From Gemmatimonadota bacterium (GTDB taxonomy: Bacteria; Gemmatimonadota; Gemmatimonadetes; Palauibacterales; Palauibacteraceae): a stretch of 41,922 bases of DNA. The stretch is from contig JAJCZV010000098.1 of NCBI GenBank assembly GCA_029262175.1, positions 1-41,922 of the forward strand, written 5' to 3'. Below, in pieces: positions 41,121-41,922 of this stretch. Position numbers and translations under genes: made by a program. The notes beneath the pieces were generated by a model. It worked only from the letters and a program-made list of their open reading frames with translations. It made no database searches and was not told where the DNA came from. The first letter of the stretch is position 1. The number at the start of each line of letters is the position of its first letter.

Positions 41121-41922
41121 CTACATCCCCGAAGCGGGCGGTTTCACGTCGGCGAGTAGACGCTCGACCAAGTCGTCGGAGGTCACCCGCTCGGACTCTG
41201 CATGAAAGTTCGTCAGCACACGGTGGCGGAACACCGGCCGACAGAGCGCTCGGATGTCCTCGAACGCCACGTTGACTTCGCCACGCAGGAGCGCACGGGC
41301 CTTCCCGCCCAACACCAGAAACTGGGCCGCTCGCACGCTGGCTCCATAGGCCACGTATTGCTTTACATAGTCCGGCGCATCGGGCCGACTGGGCCGAGTG
41401 CGTCTCGCGAGTTGCACGGCGTAGCGCGCGACCGACTCCGACATCGGGACTTTACGAACGAGTGCCTGGAAGGCCACGATGGCTTCCCCCGAGAGCACCG
41501 AATCTGGCGCCGCCCCAGCGGTGGCCGTAGTCCGCTGAACGATTTCCAGCTCTTCGTCCTCGGACGAATACTCGATGTTGATGTGAAACATGAATCGATC
41601 GAGCTGCGCTTCGGGGAGCGGATACGTCCCCTCGAGCTCGATGGGGTTTTGCGTCGCCAGCACGAAGAACGGCTTGGGTAGATCGTACGTGCGCCCCTGG
41701 ATGGTGACCTGCTTCTCTTGCATGGCCTCGAGCAGGGCGGCCTGAGTCTTGGGTGGCGTCCGATTGATCTCGTCGGCCAACACGACGTTCGCGAACAACG
41801 GCCCCTCGACAAAATTCAACGTCCGGCGACCGGTGTCGGGATCCTCTTGGATGATGTCGGTGCCGGTGATGTCCGAAGGCATGAGATCCGGCGTAAACTG
41901 GATCCGATTGAATCGAAGATCG
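41121..41922 (-). CDS. MoxR-family AAA+ ATPase (5' end beyond window)
   Basis: The frame is open from the right edge, starting with the conserved F-N-R-I-Q-F-T-P-D-L-M-P-S-D-I-T-G-T segment, so the Walker A half is missing. Present are Walker B VVLADEINR, LLEAMQEKQVT, sensor 1 VLATQNPIELEGTYPLPEAQLDRF and the C-terminal lid helices (sensor 2 region SVRAAQFLVLGGKARAL). It is a cytoplasmic chaperone-like ATPase that remodels VWA partners, in operon with DUF58 and BatA-like genes. An internal ATG at 41882 is not the true start. Confidence 0.95.
   Translation of the reverse strand, partial: DLRFNRIQFTPDLMPSDITGTDIIQEDPDTGRRTLNFVEGPLFANVVLADEINRTPPKTQAALLEAMQEKQVTIQGRTYDLPKPFFVLATQNPIELEGTYPLPEAQLDRFMFHINIEYSSEDEELEIVQRTTATAGAAPDSVLSGEAIVAFQALVRKVPMSESVARYAVQLARRTRPSRPDAPDYVKQYVAYGASVRAAQFLVLGGKARALLRGEVNVAFEDIRALCRPVFRHRVLTNFHAESERVTSDDLVERLLADVKPPASGM

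Noticed and set aside
1..41922. tRNA, rRNA or riboswitch genes
   Set aside because: No cloverleaf, rRNA-like block or recognised riboswitch core was found by reading; a covariance-model scan would be decisive.

Overview
The window is GC-rich, gene-dense DNA from a Gram-negative-type bacterium. Evidence for two membranes is a predicted outer-membrane beta-barrel, a lipobox cytochrome and System I (Ccm) cytochrome c maturation. The gene mix (large multihaem cytochromes, aerotolerance-type MoxR/DUF58/VWA/DUF4175 operon, KirBac channel, AcnA, M28-PDZ peptidase) would fit Gemmatimonadota or a related environmental phylum. That placement is an impression from gene content, not a search result. I saw no rRNA, tRNA, CRISPR array, insertion sequence or phage gene.

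Left region (1-21078, all minus strand) is dominated by multihaem c-type cytochromes. Reading in the direction of transcription from 21078: a 9-site lipoprotein cytochrome, a 20-site cytochrome with two transmembrane helices and a NapC/NirT-like start, an outer-membrane beta-barrel, and a 16-haem cytochrome, the last two start-stop coupled. Next come an M28-PDZ peptidase, a zinc-ribbon/TPR membrane protein, an M20 peptidase and an ECF sigma factor, with overlapping ends. These are followed by a sulfur module: two YeeE/YedE half-transporters, a persulfide dioxygenase-rhodanese fusion, an NADP-type glutamate dehydrogenase and a TauE/SafE exporter. A second cytochrome set follows: a bis-haem b membrane protein, an anchored TPR protein, a 17-haem cytochrome, a 22-haem cytochrome, and a secreted protein that runs off the left edge. 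Together the five cytochromes carry 80 CXXCH and 4 CX4CH sites.

Centre (21423-25152, plus strand): ccmE-ccmF-ccmG-ccmH, the haem-ligation half of System I, diverges from the cytochrome operon across a 344-bp intergenic region. The machinery that attaches haem is therefore placed next to its likely substrates. ccmA-D are not in the window.

Right region: a serine beta-lactamase-family hydrolase coupled to aconitase AcnA, then arsM and arsR with AT-rich operator-like palindromes and a strong promoter. After these come an ornithine cyclodeaminase-family protein coupled to a Kir-type potassium channel, and a plus-strand secreted protein made of DRREDVR heptads. Last is a minus-strand operon entering from the right edge: MoxR, DUF58, BatA-like VWA protein, DUF4175-like coiled-coil protein and a secreted alpha/beta hydrolase.

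The most interesting reading is that the two cytochrome sets plus the beta-barrel and two quinol-facing modules form an electron conduit from the inner membrane toward the cell surface, with Ccm nearby. This is an inference from gene content and order; the electron acceptor or donor cannot be read from the sequence.
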